Origin: Spongilla lacustris
Taxonomy: Eukaryota > Porifera > Demospongiae > Spongillida > Spongillidae
Direction of reading: 5' to 3'
NCBI GenBank assembly: GCA_949361645.1
Contig: OX442435.1
Location: forward strand, 3,830,220-3,894,219
Length of the DNA stretch: 64,000 nucleotides
Position numbers and translations under genes: made by a program. This document shows positions 1 to 11,216 of this stretch, one piece after another. How positions within the stretch are numbered: the first letter of the stretch is position 1; each line of letters opens with the position of its first letter. The notes below the pieces were generated by a model. The model had not been told where the DNA came from. It searched no databases and worked only from the letters and a program-made list of their open reading frames with translations.

Positions 1-107
1 ATTTCGAAGCATGTTGTGCCTGTTAGTTACATCCCCTCCACACTTGCAGGTTGTACAGTGATGGCCTAAAGTATCCAATGCTTTGTCAGGACAAAGAGGA
101 CAAACTA
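1..107 (-). pseudogene. C-terminal zinc-motif fragment of an R2-like non-LTR reverse transcriptase
   Basis: Reading the minus strand from 107 towards 1, one open frame encodes CPLCPDKALDTLGHHCTTC followed by a Gly-Gly-Asp and His-Asn-x-Leu-Arg segment. This is a C-X2-C-X9-H-X4-C knuckle. In the R2/CRE/NeSL group of non-LTR retrotransposons a CCHC motif of this kind follows the RT and precedes the restriction-like endonuclease, which would lie beyond the left edge. The fragment joins in frame with the RT at 2773-5317 if the transposon at 108-2772 is removed and one TA is kept, so I read it as the 3' part of that gene. The family assignment is recognition by eye, not a search. Confidence 0.6.
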
Positions 108-279
108 TTGTCTGTCTCAGATAATAAGAGAGTTCATGAATTTATTTTTTCATTAAAATCAGTTGTGACCATGCCCAGAACCATGCACCAATAACCTGTA
201 TTATGATTAACATTTGTGATATTATGAAAGAAAAGTTTACAACAAGTGTGTCTCAGTAACCACAGCGCAGGAAAGACCA

Positions 280-1742
280 CTACGTATCCTCTTCGTCACT
301 GTTATGAGAGTTTGTGGCCTCACCATCTGAACTGGAGCCAGTATCTTGACCCGATTCATCATCTTCATCCTCAGATGTGTCCTCACTGTCTTCAAGGAGC
401 ATTTCGTCAGCTTGCCACTGTTGAGTTGCATATTTCCAAGTATTACGATAGGAAGCGCCCCAACGTATTGCGTCTTGCTGTCTGATTTTATCCTCAGCAA
501 GTTGTTTGATATGTGACATAGTGAATTCTAGATTATTCTCTCGTACATAGCTCTTCATTTGGCCCCACATAAGTTCAATTGGGTTTAACATGGGATGAGC
601 CACAGGCAAAATAAGTAGGCGGATATCGGTTCCATTTGCTGCATTATATGCATCAATCCAGTCTTGTACAAGATAGCGAGCTTTGGGTGTGAGCTCTTTT
701 GCAAGAGCATAAAGCATTTGCTTTGTCCAGCCTTTGTTTTTTCGAGGACGACCAGATGGACCAATAACAATCATTTCCTCCGTAAGGAAGCAATCTTTCG
801 TCATCAAAATGCCATTGTGGTCTTTGGCACAATGAGCAACCAGCCAATCAATCAATTGTGCACGCTTCATGCTTGCTGTGGCCGCTTTTGTATCTTCTGT
901 AAGCATGGTGTGATAAGGTGCACGGTCTATAACAATGCAGCTATTGGGGCGTACATAAGGCAACAGGTGCTCATGTAACCAGTGCTGGAAAACCTCCCCA
1001 TTCATTTCGGAGTGATAATCTTCAGACGGCACATGACCTTTTCACATCTTCACACTGGCATCAACCCAACCATCCTTGGACCCAGCTCCTATCAGGATCC
1101 AGCGTTCCCCCTTTCCACTTGGTACTTTCAGCTCACAGTCACATGTACCATCCGTCCAACAGTGTGATGGTATCATATTTTTGTTTGAGCCAACTTTCAT
1201 CCATGAAGATGAATGCCCGACCTTGCTGTGCATATTTGCACATTGCCAGGATCCTCGTACATCTGTAAATAATGCTTGTCTTCACGTCTGCGAAAAGTGA
1301 TGCCACAACGCTTTGTCAAAGCGCGATGAAGTGTGGAACGACTCCACCCCCAGCCATGGTTATCTTGCTTTATACGCATCAACAAAGAATCCAGGTGGAT
1401 AGGCTTCTTTTCGAGCACAAGCGCTACGAGTGCAGGGCGAATTACAGCAGCATCTTCATCATCCATTTTCATTCCTTTGCTGCGCATCTCTTTTTGTCCA
1501 CCAATGGGCATCTCACTTTCATTCTTGTTCAACAAACGGAATAGAGAGGGTTTGGATATACCAAGATAGTGGGCGGCACGATCCCGAGCATGAGGAAGCC
1601 CAAAAGTGTTCCGATTAGCTTTCTTTTCAGCCTCACATACTTGAGAAATATTGGTTATGAGTTTGTGACAGCAATCCCTAAAAACTCGAGTAACCCTTTG
1701 TCGTTTGGCAACACAATGACGCTTGGCAGTTCGTACCGCCAT
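280..1742 (-). pseudogene. DDE transposase of the Tc1/mariner-like element, with unusually long D-to-E spacing
   Basis: Cuts and pastes the surrounding transposon. The likely start is the Met at 1742 (MAVRTAKRHC); the longer open frame upstream of it is MITE sequence. The N-terminal part has a helix-turn-helix-like stretch (RAAHYLGISKPSLFRLL). Near 1200 the motif FMDES carries the first catalytic Asp but lies in a different frame from both flanks, so there are two frameshifts nearby. An in-frame TGA lies at about 1036-1041. The second half has IVIDRAPYH (second Asp) and HPMLNPIELMW (catalytic Glu), with 116 residues between them, and ends in a Ser/Asp/Glu-rich acidic tail. Usual Tc1/mariner spacings are about 34-41 residues. 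The extra segment includes GPSGRPRKNKGW. The copy is inactive. Confidence 0.75.
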
Positions 1743-1770
1743 GACAGTGCAAAGAGACGTCACGTGATGT

Positions 1771-2412
1771 TTAACCCTCCTACTGCGGAAGGCATATATA
1801 TATGCCCAATAATTGCTCTCACGTAATGCGACGGGCATATATATATGCCCGGCAGGATGATTGAACTGTAACGCCTGTTTCCGCGCGAAGCGAAGCGTTT
1901 ATTACAGCATTGTTGCTTAGAACAAAGACTCCCGACATCTGCATGCAATTCGCCGTGTAGCAAACTTATACCTGTCAGCCGTATTTGAATAGTAAGCCTA
2001 ACTCCATTTGTAGCCCACAACAGGTGCTCGCGTCTAAGTGTCTTAAAAGCAACAATAAGTGGTGAGATACGTTGAAACTGGTATAACAACCCTTAAATGA
2101 ACATGTAGGTTCTTAGAAAGCTAATTCTCAGAGTAACAAAGACTTCTCCCGTGTAAGCGTACGATAACGTACGATACGGCACGGAAACAACGTTCGCACC
2201 GTGTATGGAACACACGGGTAGCGTTAAAAAGGCATAGCGAGTGAAGCTGGGGCACTTACCAACGTGTGTTGACGAAATAGGCAACACAGAGCACAGAGTT
2301 CTAACGAAAACGTTCCAAACGCGAGTAGCAAATAAAATCAATTACTATGCTAAAATTCCTTTCGCAATACGTCACGTTATGAATAATTAATGAGCAGCAG
2401 CAGGAGGGTTAA
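1771..2412. mobile_element. TTAA-flanked piggyBac-like MITE
   Basis: TTAA is present at 1771-1774 and 2409-2412. Inside these, the left end reads CCCTCCTACTGC and the right end, reversed, reads CCCTCCTGCTGC, giving short inverted repeats with the CCC start typical of piggyBac. Just inside the left end are two AT-core palindromes, GGCATATATATATGCC (1791-1806) and CGGGCATATATATATGCCCG (1832-1851). There is no transposase frame, so the element is non-autonomous. It sits 29 bases upstream of the likely start codon of the Tc1-like transposase and was therefore inserted into that element. Confidence 0.75.
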
Positions 2413-2772
2413 ATGAATAATATTTGTTGTCCAAAAGATACATACGTTTTTGTTCTGTTATATTTCTATAACCATATACCGCACATGCAACGAGAATGAT
2501 TAATAAGAAGCAGCAAGCCTTACTTAAATATATGCCAGGTTTGAAGCTAATTGACCAAAGGTTTCTTGAGATAATAAGGTTTCATACTAAGATACCTTTT
2601 TTGCTTCATATGCACAACCTAATCCTAAAACTTGATAATTTTAATAAACTAGTACATAGAAATGTGCAATAGAAAATATGTGGTAAAATATTGGGCAATT
2701 AGTTTTATTTCGTTGTGAGATACAAATGATATTATGAATGCAAATAACTCTCTTAGTGCTTGAGATAGACAA

Positions 2773-5317
2773 TAGAGGGTTACCCTCAGGAGATGCTGTG
2801 TGGCTAATTCCCAACCACCATCTGATAGCAGTCTGAAACAAATGTGGTTGTAGGTGAAGGCTAAAACTATCTGATGGTACAACAGTTAACCAGGCAGATG
2901 CATGTGGTGATGATGTAGAAAGTAACCGTGCTTTATCAGCACACGATGCAGCATCAAAGAGGTTGGTTAACTGAACATGCTCTAGCCTGTGTGACAGTTG
3001 TCTCTGAGAAAGGATATGATCTACATGTACAAAATCATTAACAGTGAGCGCATCAGAAAGGGGCACAAATGTGTTGTACTGTGCAATGGCAGAAGCTAAA
3101 TGGCAGTGATTAGATGTTGCACTGTTAGAATTACTCAGTGATGCCATGTAAGCAGCTGGTGAATGGTGCGCAAGTGAACGAAGCCCTAATCCATCTCTAC
3201 GCAGACTGAGTTGAGCCTGATGCCAGGCATGATCTGGAGTGTCAACACCTGTCACTTCAAGAAAAATAGACGAAAGTCAGAGTCGAATTCTTGCAAAGTA
3301 TTAAAAACCAGTGACGGTGGAGTGACTCTGGCAAGATGGGATAGTTTGCAAAACCCAGCACACTGGCGCAGTAACGTAAATGCCACATGGGGATCAATGC
3401 TTCCTATCTCCTCTAAGCTGGACAGGAGTTTATGAGCTGCAAAATGCTTTTTGATTATGAACTTATTGCAGAACTCCGCATCACCGACTGGGGCTCCCAA
3501 AATCTTGAAATGTGGGATATTGGAGTATGGGATTGTAGAATGATTTGTCTTTACCAAATAACTCACATTTCTGTAAGTTCACATGTATGCCAAGATCTGG
3601 CCCCAAGTTTTGTATGATATCCAATGCTCTTGACACTGCAGATGTTGTTTCAGCCAGAATTCCATCATCCAGGTACCAATCATTCTGTTGTAGTTCTGCA
3701 CATCCATCATTCTCAGCAATAGCCTTTACTACTCGCTGCAGCACAAGAGAAAAAAAGGAAAGGACCAAGTGGGTCACCTTGCTGAACACCCTGCTGTGAT
3801 GAGAGTAGGATGATGGCTGTAGCACCATGAAGCCCAAGGCAACAGCTCAGGGAAATGTTTGGCACATTCATTAAGTAAAGCTTGTCTTGACACTAGGTTA
3901 AGGGCATTCCTCATGTCTATCTTTAGAACAGAAAAATACTTGTTGGACCAGTGTTCATCAATGCATAACCTTGTGCGATGGATTATTTTTTCAGCTCCAC
4001 AAGAACATGCCACTCCCTGTTGAAATGGATGGAAAATATCAGCAGCTTTGTCTCTTATTATGTAGCATAAACATTTGCTAGTGAGCCTCCTCAAAACCTC
4101 CCCTACTGCAATTGGCCGTTCGAACATCTATAAGACAGTTGGCTTGTTCTTAGTCAGTGCAGTCAAGTTACCCCCAGCTAGGTTTCCTGACATTTGTTGA
4201 GGAGCTTTCCCTGCAGCCAGTAAGTTTACACACGTGGCGCAAAATTGGAGTTGGCAGGGGAACTGCAGCTGCATCTAACAGGTGCTGCACTCGTATACCT
4301 GAAGGACCAGCCGCAATGGCTTTGGGAAAGGATCTGAGCAGAGCCATGAAATCAAAATTGGCAGGAACTCCAATTGCATCAGAGTGTATTTCAGGTGACA
4401 CAGGTATAGTCCTTCTGGGTGCTTAGCTTGTAACAGTTGCCATGGCCACCCCTGATGATGACAATAATTGGCAAGCTTTCAAATACAAACCATCTTGGGC
4501 AAGAGAGACAGCAGCTTGAATCGTATGTTCGCGTGAATTTCCAGTTGACTTGATATCCGACTTAGAAGAGCATGCAACTGTTAAATGCCATAGAGCTCCA
4601 AACTGCCCACGTGACCACAAATCACAAAGAGCCTTCAGGTCAGTTGGTTTGTGATGATGTCCACTGTGTGAGACGACATGTGTGATTCAGAAACTAACTG
4701 ATGGCATTGGCCACAAATGAAAAGCCCATTTTCTTCAAGCCAAGATGAAGGAATAATGCCTGGAAAGATGCCTCTTACATGCTGTGACATATGAGCCCGC
4801 CGCATGGAAAGGGTGGGACAAAGAGCTCAGGAGATCCATCAACAACACACTGTTCCGTTTAGGGTGAACTGAAGATTGAGAGGTGCTAACACATTGGAAC
4901 TGCAATGAATCTGGAGGTGGCGCTAGCTTTGTGTGACTGTGTAAGCACACATGCAGAAAAGGACTGATGAATCTGGTTGTGGCTCACCGCATTAAGGTGA
5001 CTTCAAGTCTGATGGTGGTGGCTGCGCTGAAAGATCTAGAGATACGGCTGATGACGAATTTGAACAAAGTTGCGATGGCGGTGCCGACAGCTGCAAAGTT
5101 GGATGGAGCAGCTGCGATTGCTGTAACAAAGCATCTTGTGAACATAAATGCTGCGGGTTTGCAGGAGATGACCGCGAAGATGTTGTTGCCGATGACAAAG
5201 ACACAGTTGGCGGCATAACTGCATTACAACACAGACCATTCTTGAAAAGCTGGCAGCTGGTGCATCATTGACCAGATCTAGCACATTTGCAATGTTTGCA
5301 CTTCGCGTTCTGACCAT
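2773..5317 (-). pseudogene. R2-like non-LTR retrotransposon ORF (zinc finger plus reverse transcriptase), degenerate
   Basis: Read on the minus strand, the protein starts near 5317 (MVRTRSANIANVLDLV) and is broken by many frameshifts. In order: a low-complexity N-terminus (about 5300-4740), a short CX2C...HX3H finger (LFICGQCHQLVSESHMSSH, near 4640-4735), an RT N-terminal part (AAGPSGIRVQHLL, near 4300), motif A (VLKIDMRNALNLVSR, near 3920), a finger/palm stretch with SFFSLVLQRVV, motif C WYLDDG (near 3670) and a thumb region ending RWWLGI at about 2815. The C-terminal CCHC part continues at 1-107 beyond the inserted transposon. N-terminal finger, RT and downstream CCHC in one frame fits the R2/CRE/NeSL group, whose members use a restriction-like endonuclease; that domain is not in view. 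Inactive copy. Confidence 0.65.
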
Positions 5318-5447
5318 TGCAAGGACAACAAGGCTCCGAACCAACTTGCGGTTGTCCGACATATCCGCAAATGTTTTTGTGTCCCAGCTAAACACACCGC
5401 AACGCCATAGTTTTTTGCTAGCTTTGATAAAATTAATTGTAAGGTGC

Positions 5448-7150
5448 TTTTCCATGGCAATTATTATTTATTATTTACATCAAAGTTTACCAGCAGTTAG
5501 AAAACTTCTGGAAGATGCATGAAACAGTGGCTTGAAGAGCTCCTGATGTTTGTGCAAAGCCTCCAACTTTGATACGACTTCAGGCCTTCCTTGAATTGGT
5601 CCAACCCGTGATTTTATCCTATTCACGCAGTAATGCTCATGGATGGATTTACAGATACTCCTGTTCAGTAAAATATGGACAAAGGGTATTGTGTACCCAC
5701 TTGTGCTAATACATCTGTTACTTCTGAATATGGTTGTAGCATTCAGGACCTACCAATGACAATAACAGTAGTGAGAAATTGTTTAAGAAATTAGTTTAGA
5801 CATGCTAGATGATTATAGCAACTTATCAACAACAGATGTGCCACAGGCTTTCTAGGTGATATAAGGAATTATATAATTGGCAATGACATGAGAATGCCTA
5901 TACATATACTCAACATTACCATGCGGCTGATAGATTGAAGTTGCAAGTAATAACCTATTGCTACTTTGATCTGGTATTTCATTGACTGTGAGATGTACTG
6001 GAGTGTTGCAGATGTATTGGTATATAGCATTTGAAAGATAGGAGAAACCTGTTGAAACCTGGACAACAGACATGACCATGAGAATTCCTATACTGTAAAA
6101 TGTTTTGTTATGAGGTATAGCATTATAAGTAAATGACCAGCAAAGAAATTTGTCTCACTTCAATTTCTACAGGATCATGCTAGAATGACATATTTGCTGG
6201 CCCCTCAAACCTTGTCTGCAACATAACTTTAACCAAGAACTCATGTTTTGGTCCTCCAGCTGCTTAACCTATGAATATATATTATTACGTTACCTTTAAA
6301 GCACCAGATATGCATAATGTTTACGTCAGGTGGCGTATTGTGGTTCATGGTGGTATTGATGGTTTCTCCAAACTGCATCGGACACTGTTTTAAACTATTT
6401 TTTTGCTCTGTCTACTTGGTTCACCTCGTTGTCAACAGCAGCAGCATCCATTTCATGATTTACTCAAACCCCTTGCTTATCAGGACAAGCGTTTTCTACT
6501 CACGCTTATTGTTCCACATTTGTTGATGGTGCTATATATATATCTTAGACTTCCAAATCGCCTTTACATGATTCAAGATTCTGGCCTCCCCCACAGTCCG
6601 CTCCACTCTCCATGACATTATCATCAATGGCTATTCCCCTGCGATGTACATCTTTAAATTTTCATACGTTCTGACATAGACAGTGAAGACTTTGATAGAG
6701 TCATAGTCTGCAACATGTATATTTTCGCTGTTATGTTATACTCCTTCCATTGCGATCCAAACGTATGCATTAACACATATTTAGGAATTTGCCCTGCTGC
6801 AATACTTTATCATGCAGCTTTGGAGTGGAGTACATTACGGCAGTGTTATTTTTGGCGCTGATACATGTAGTTGCATCCCAGCAGCTCCTCAAGAAGCCAT
6901 TTTAAGTATCATTTGCTGTTGACTTTTAATTAGGTGATTGATGGATGAAAATTGACAGGTAAACTTGTCAATTGCCAGGTTAACAGCGCGCTCGTCGATT
7001 ATAGATTAAGAAAGATTTCTTCAGAAAAAAATTATGGCATGTGGAAATCAGTACTACATGCATTTAACCATACTTACAATGTCATGCAACAGATCGATAT
7101 ACATCAGATATACTAACTCCTCCGCTTATCGTTCAACACTCCCAGCTGGT
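5448..7150. repeat. 1.7-kb direct repeat, copy A
   Basis: The stretch starting TGCTTTTCCATGGCAATTAT and ending near CCCAGCTGGT is repeated at 7406-9068 in the same orientation with small indels and scattered substitutions. It lies directly upstream of the R2-like ORF start (5317, minus strand), and its first bases overlap the RT 5' leader. It contains no long open frame; a short integrase-like remnant is noted at 6307-6393. The 7151-7395 spacer is not repeated and holds no recognisable gene. A run of ten A lies at 7396-7405, next to copy B. Confidence 0.8.
6307..6393 (+). pseudogene. Short remnant resembling an integrase-core protein (copy A)
   Basis: One plus frame reads VRWRIVVHGGIDGFSKL before a stop. 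The phrase RW-x-IVVHGGIDGFS-x-L resembles the start of the integrase-core domain in a widespread family of animal transposon-related proteins. I recognise only this short stretch; the sequence after it does not continue the domain in any frame I followed. It could be chance, but the same peptide is kept in the second copy of the repeat. Confidence 0.35.
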
Positions 7151-7405
7151 GAAAATCCAATGTTTAAGAAAATGGTTTTGATCTTGTCTGTAGAAAGGAA
7201 GGACCAACCTGTACAGAAATTGGCACTATACCGAATAATTATCAAAACACCTGTAAAAACAAGTCACTCCTCAACCAGAATATAGGATTAACTTTATTTA
7301 TAATACAATATCAATGGGACAATACAATTTCCAGCATGAATATGTTGCATATGTGAGAACTCTCTTAGAGTATCAAATGATTTGAGCATGCTTTGAAAAA
7401 AAAAA

Positions 7406-9068
7406 GATGCTTTTCCATGGCAATCATTATTTATTATTGTCATCAAGGTTTACCAGCAGTTAGAAAACTTCTGGAAGATGCATGAAACAGTGGCTTGAAG
7501 AGCTCCTGATGTTTGTGCAAAGCCTCCAACTTTGATACGACTTCAGGCCTTCCTTGATTTGGTCCAACTCGTGATTTATCCTATTCACGCAGTAATGCTC
7601 ATGGATGGATTTACAGATACTCCTGTTCAGTGAAATATGGACTAAGGGCATTGCGTACCCAACTTGTGCTAATACATCTGTTACTTCTGAATATGGTTGC
7701 AGCGTTTGGACCTGCCAGTAGTGAGAAATTGTTTAGTTTAGATATGCTACATGTAGATGATTATAGCAACTTATCAACAACAGATGTGCCACAGGCTTTC
7801 TAGGTGATATAAGGAATTGTATAATTGGCAATGACATGAGAATGCCTATACATATACTCAACATTACCATGCGGCTGATAGATTGAAGTTGCAAGTAATA
7901 ACCTATTGAGCAAATTGTCTTGCTACTTTGATCTGGTATTTCATTGACTGTGAGATGTACTGGAGTGTTGCAGATGTATTGGTATATAGCATTTGAAAGA
8001 TAGGAGAAACCTGTTGAAACCTGGACAACAGACATGACCATGAGAATTCCTATACTGTAGAATGTTTTGTTATGAGGTATAGCATTATAAGTAAATGACC
8101 AGCAAAGAAATTCGTCTCACTTCAATTTCTACAGGATCATGCTAGAATGACATCATATTTGCTGGCCCCTCAAACCTTGTCTGCAACATAACTTTAACAC
8201 TGAACTCACGTTTTGGTCCTCCAGCTGCTTAACCTATGAATATATAATTACGTTACCTTTAAAGCACCAGATATGCATAATGTTTACGTCAGGTGGCGTA
8301 TTGTGGTTCATGGTGGTATTGATGGCTTCTCCAAACTGCATCGGACTCTGTTTTAAACTATTTTAGCTTTGCCTATATGGTCCACCTCGTTGTCAACAGC
8401 AGCAGCATCCGTTTCACGATTTACTTAAACACCTTGCTTTTCAGGACAAGCGTTTTCTACTAGCGCTTATTGTGCACATTTGTTGATGGAGCTATAGTAG
8501 ACTTCCAAAACGCCTTTCCATGATCCACGATTCCAAGATGATTGTGGCCTCCCCTCCACTCTCCATGACATTGTCATCAATGGCTTTCCCCTGTGACGTA
8601 CATCTTTAGATTTACCGTTTTGACATAGACAGTGAAGACTTTGAGAGAGTCATAGTCTGCAACATGTATATTTTCGCGGTTACGTTGTACTCCTTCTATT
8701 GCGATCCAAACGTATGCATTAACACATTTAGGAATCTGCCCTGCTGTGATATTTTATCATGCAGCTTTGGAGTAGAGTACATTACGGTAGTATTATTTTT
8801 GGCGCTGATACATGAAGTTGCATCCTAGCAGCTCCTCACGAAGCCATTGTAAGTGTGATTTGCGGTTGACTTTTAATTAGGTGATTGATGACAGGTGAAC
8901 CTGTCAATTGTGAGGTTAACAGCGCACTCGTCTGAAGTTTTCTTCAGAAAAAAATTATGGCATGTGAAAATCAGTATTATTTAACTATACCTTCAATGTC
9001 ATGCAACAGATCGATATACATCAGATATACTAACTCCTCCGCTTATTGTTCAACACTCTCAGCTGGTT
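7406..9068. repeat. 1.7-kb direct repeat, copy B
   Basis: Second copy of the repeat at 5448-7150, offset by about 1.96 kb. It keeps the same order of landmarks: the TTTACCAGCAGTTAGAAAAC start region, the AGGTGGCGTATTGTGGTTCA segment, and the ACTAACTCCTCCGCTTAT end region. It ends near 9068, where the proline/threonine-rich PLE relic begins. Differences include a 14-base insertion near 7907 and loss of part of the AT-rich block seen at about 6530 in copy A. Confidence 0.8.
8270..8356 (+). pseudogene. Short remnant resembling an integrase-core protein (copy B)
   Basis: Same peptide as at 6307-6393 (VRWRIVVHGGIDGFSKL then a stop), retained in the second copy of the 1.7-kb repeat. The conservation reflects the duplication and is not independent support for function. 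Confidence 0.35.
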
Positions 9069-9572
9069 GGAAACCTTTTCACCGTCGGCCCCCTGCTCAC
9101 AATCCCCAGACTGTCACCCACAACCTCAAACCATATTCGCTACCGCAGACTGCCGCCCACAAACTTCCACCAAATCAGTGTCCCAAGACCACAACCTACC
9201 ACCCACGATCAGAACCCCACCCACAAGCGATGAATCTACAGCCTGCACTACTACCTCAAACCTCACTGCCTTCTTCCAGAGTCCACCCAGTACAGAGCAA
9301 CCTAACCCAACCCAATCCTCTTTGCCCCAGTCCCCAGACCACAACCCACAATCTTCAACTCCCACCTCCAGACCACAACCCACCACTAATGCAACACAAA
9401 CAAGTCCAACCCAGTCCTGGCCACCACCTACTACAACATCTACAGTCCCTACCCGACCCCCTGTATCCGCACCAACACCAGCAACGATAAGAATGGAAAC
9501 TACAACACAACTAACAATAATCCAATCCATCCAACTTACACCAACAAATATATCAACACCACCAATACAGTA

Positions 9573-9990
9573 GCGGCTCACTAATCAGACGGCTCGGAAA
9601 TAAGACCACTTAACTGCCCGATCATATGACCACTTCGCCAATCCGACCACTGTCTATTAAGACCACTACTGCGTATATAAATTTTGGGGGCATTTTTGTG
9701 TACCTTTCTTTCACTGAACAGGTGATCAATGAAGTGGATTCCTAATACAGTTGGTAGCTCTAACAACCATCATGCATTCGATTGCGGGGATAATCGACGA
9801 TCCCGTACTACTGGAGTTAGTAATGCCTATGTACACACGAGCCAGCTCTAAGCTTGCTTTACAATCCTTGGCATCATTGTTCATCCTTCCAGCCTTTATT
9901 TTGTTACGATTCACTTGTATATTCATTGCTAATTGGTATTCTAATCAAAGCACATTTCGAATTCGAAAGGCAGGAAACTCGCCTTAAGAC
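9573..9990. other. Unrelated insertion-like stretch within PLE ORF1 relic
   Basis: The proline/threonine-rich bias stops at about 9573 and resumes near 9990. The intervening sequence has mixed composition, repeats GACCACT several times near its left end, and has a 14-bp palindrome TTTCGAATTCGAAA at 9955-9968 near its right end. I see no clear inverted repeats or target duplication, so the type of insertion is unknown. Confidence 0.4.
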
Positions 9991-10074
9991 TGACTGTAGC
10001 ATTGACACCAACAACACACAAAGAAGCCACAACACAACAAGTCACAACTCAATCCACTCAACCCACCTCAAACG

Positions 10075-10620
10075 ATGCAACAATACCACCAACCACCAAC
10101 CCATAGTCTACCAGCAGAACCAACACCAAACAAAACAAAATTGCAACAGCTATTGCAGAACACAACTGGACAAAAATACCCCCAAGTGAGAAAGTTTGCA
10201 TCCTTCAACAAGGAGTGCCTCCATGAGCTATGCTTCCCATTAGGAAGCAAAGCCCATGCAACTTGTGCAACCTTAGGAGTGGATGACGACATAAGGAATA
10301 CACCATGATCCTGAAACGAGCCAGAAAAGGCTAATGTGAGACACCTTAAAACGCTGGCTAACTCAACAGCATAACAACTCTCTGATATGGAAACAGCGCT
10401 TGATGCTACAAAAGAAACAGACAATGAGACACATTATAAATGGATGTCTATATGGCACACAACAACCACAAACATGCAAAACCTGCATAATGACCTACAA
10501 ACCAAGCGCCAGAAGAAAATTATCAAAACAAAGCAGGTTCACAATAACAACTTAATCTACACAGAACATTGCCTAAGAACCAAGCAACAACCAAACCAAT
10601 ACTCCAACAACGAACATTAA
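10075..10620 (+). pseudogene. Core domain of PLE ORF1, degenerate
   Basis: The peptide has FNKECLHELCFPLGSKAHAT followed by CATLGVDDDI, matching the PLE ORF1 core seen at about 52600 (FPLGVKANATCATLGAD) and 63850 (FPLGIRAFATCATLGAD). Later it keeps the Trp-x-x-Thr-x-Thr-Thr region and the Lys-rich stretch before IYTEHCLRTK. Several frameshifts and a deletion of the YELA-x-x-HLAF block separate these parts. The function of this domain is unknown to me. Confidence 0.6.
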
Positions 10621-11216
10621 CCAACACAAAAACCCACAACACAAGTACAAACCACTACCAATGCATCTTACCACCCAAGACCAGCTCCAACCAAACCCCA
10701 ACTCTGGGAAAACTAATACAAACCAAACAAAATACAAATACCAACCACCTACTAACCTCCAACTCAAACCAAACCATACCCCAATATTGACCCCACAGAT
10801 GGAACCATGCTCCCCACCATAGCTGTTAACCAAGACAACCACAACAACACACAGACATAAACATGATCCCTCACCACAACCAGCAACGCCCTACAAAGGA
10901 AACACTTACCTCCCTAACAATGAGCACCTTTACTCCCCAGCCCACCCTCCAGCTACCACCCATTGCAAGAACATGCTATAATCAGAACTATGCTAAACAC
11001 AACCAACCAAATCCCACCACTAAACCACAACCCACCACCACCACTAATGTCTCTCCAACTACAACCAAGACCACATGAATACTGGCACCCGCAACAACAC
11101 AACATAAACTGGATGCCACCAAACAATACAAACCCACTTTATCGTACACAAATCTGGTACCATACACTCTCCTACAACCCAACCCACAACATGCAACATA
11201 TCAATATTCTTTTTAA

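Larger units (their letters stand above)
108..2772 (-). mobile_element. Tc1/mariner-like DNA transposon with TA target duplication
   Basis: The left end begins TTGTCTGTCTCAG at 108 and the right end, read on the minus strand from 2772, begins TTGTCTATCTCAA. The first 27 or so bases match imperfectly, including a shared AAGAGAGTT, and form terminal inverted repeats. TA flanks both ends (106-107 and 2773-2774), the expected target duplication of the Tc1/mariner superfamily. It encodes a degenerate DDE transposase (280-1742) and carries a nested TTAA-flanked MITE. The stretches 150-279 and 2413-2727 hold no gene that I can see and appear to be element flank. Confidence 0.75.

Noticed and set aside
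1743..1838. Longer N-terminus of the Tc1-like transposase (Met at 1838)
   Set aside because: These codons lie in the MITE that begins at TTAA 1771, so they are not part of the original gene.
5852..8041. Matching small open frames at 5852-6079 and 7733-8041 on the minus strand as a gene pair
   Set aside because: They are the same stretch in the two copies of the 1.7-kb repeat, with different lengths caused by an indel, and have no recognisable domain.
9126..9581. Minus-strand Val/Gly-rich open frame of 151 codons
   Set aside because: Antisense shadow of the Pro/Thr-rich PLE relic on the plus strand.
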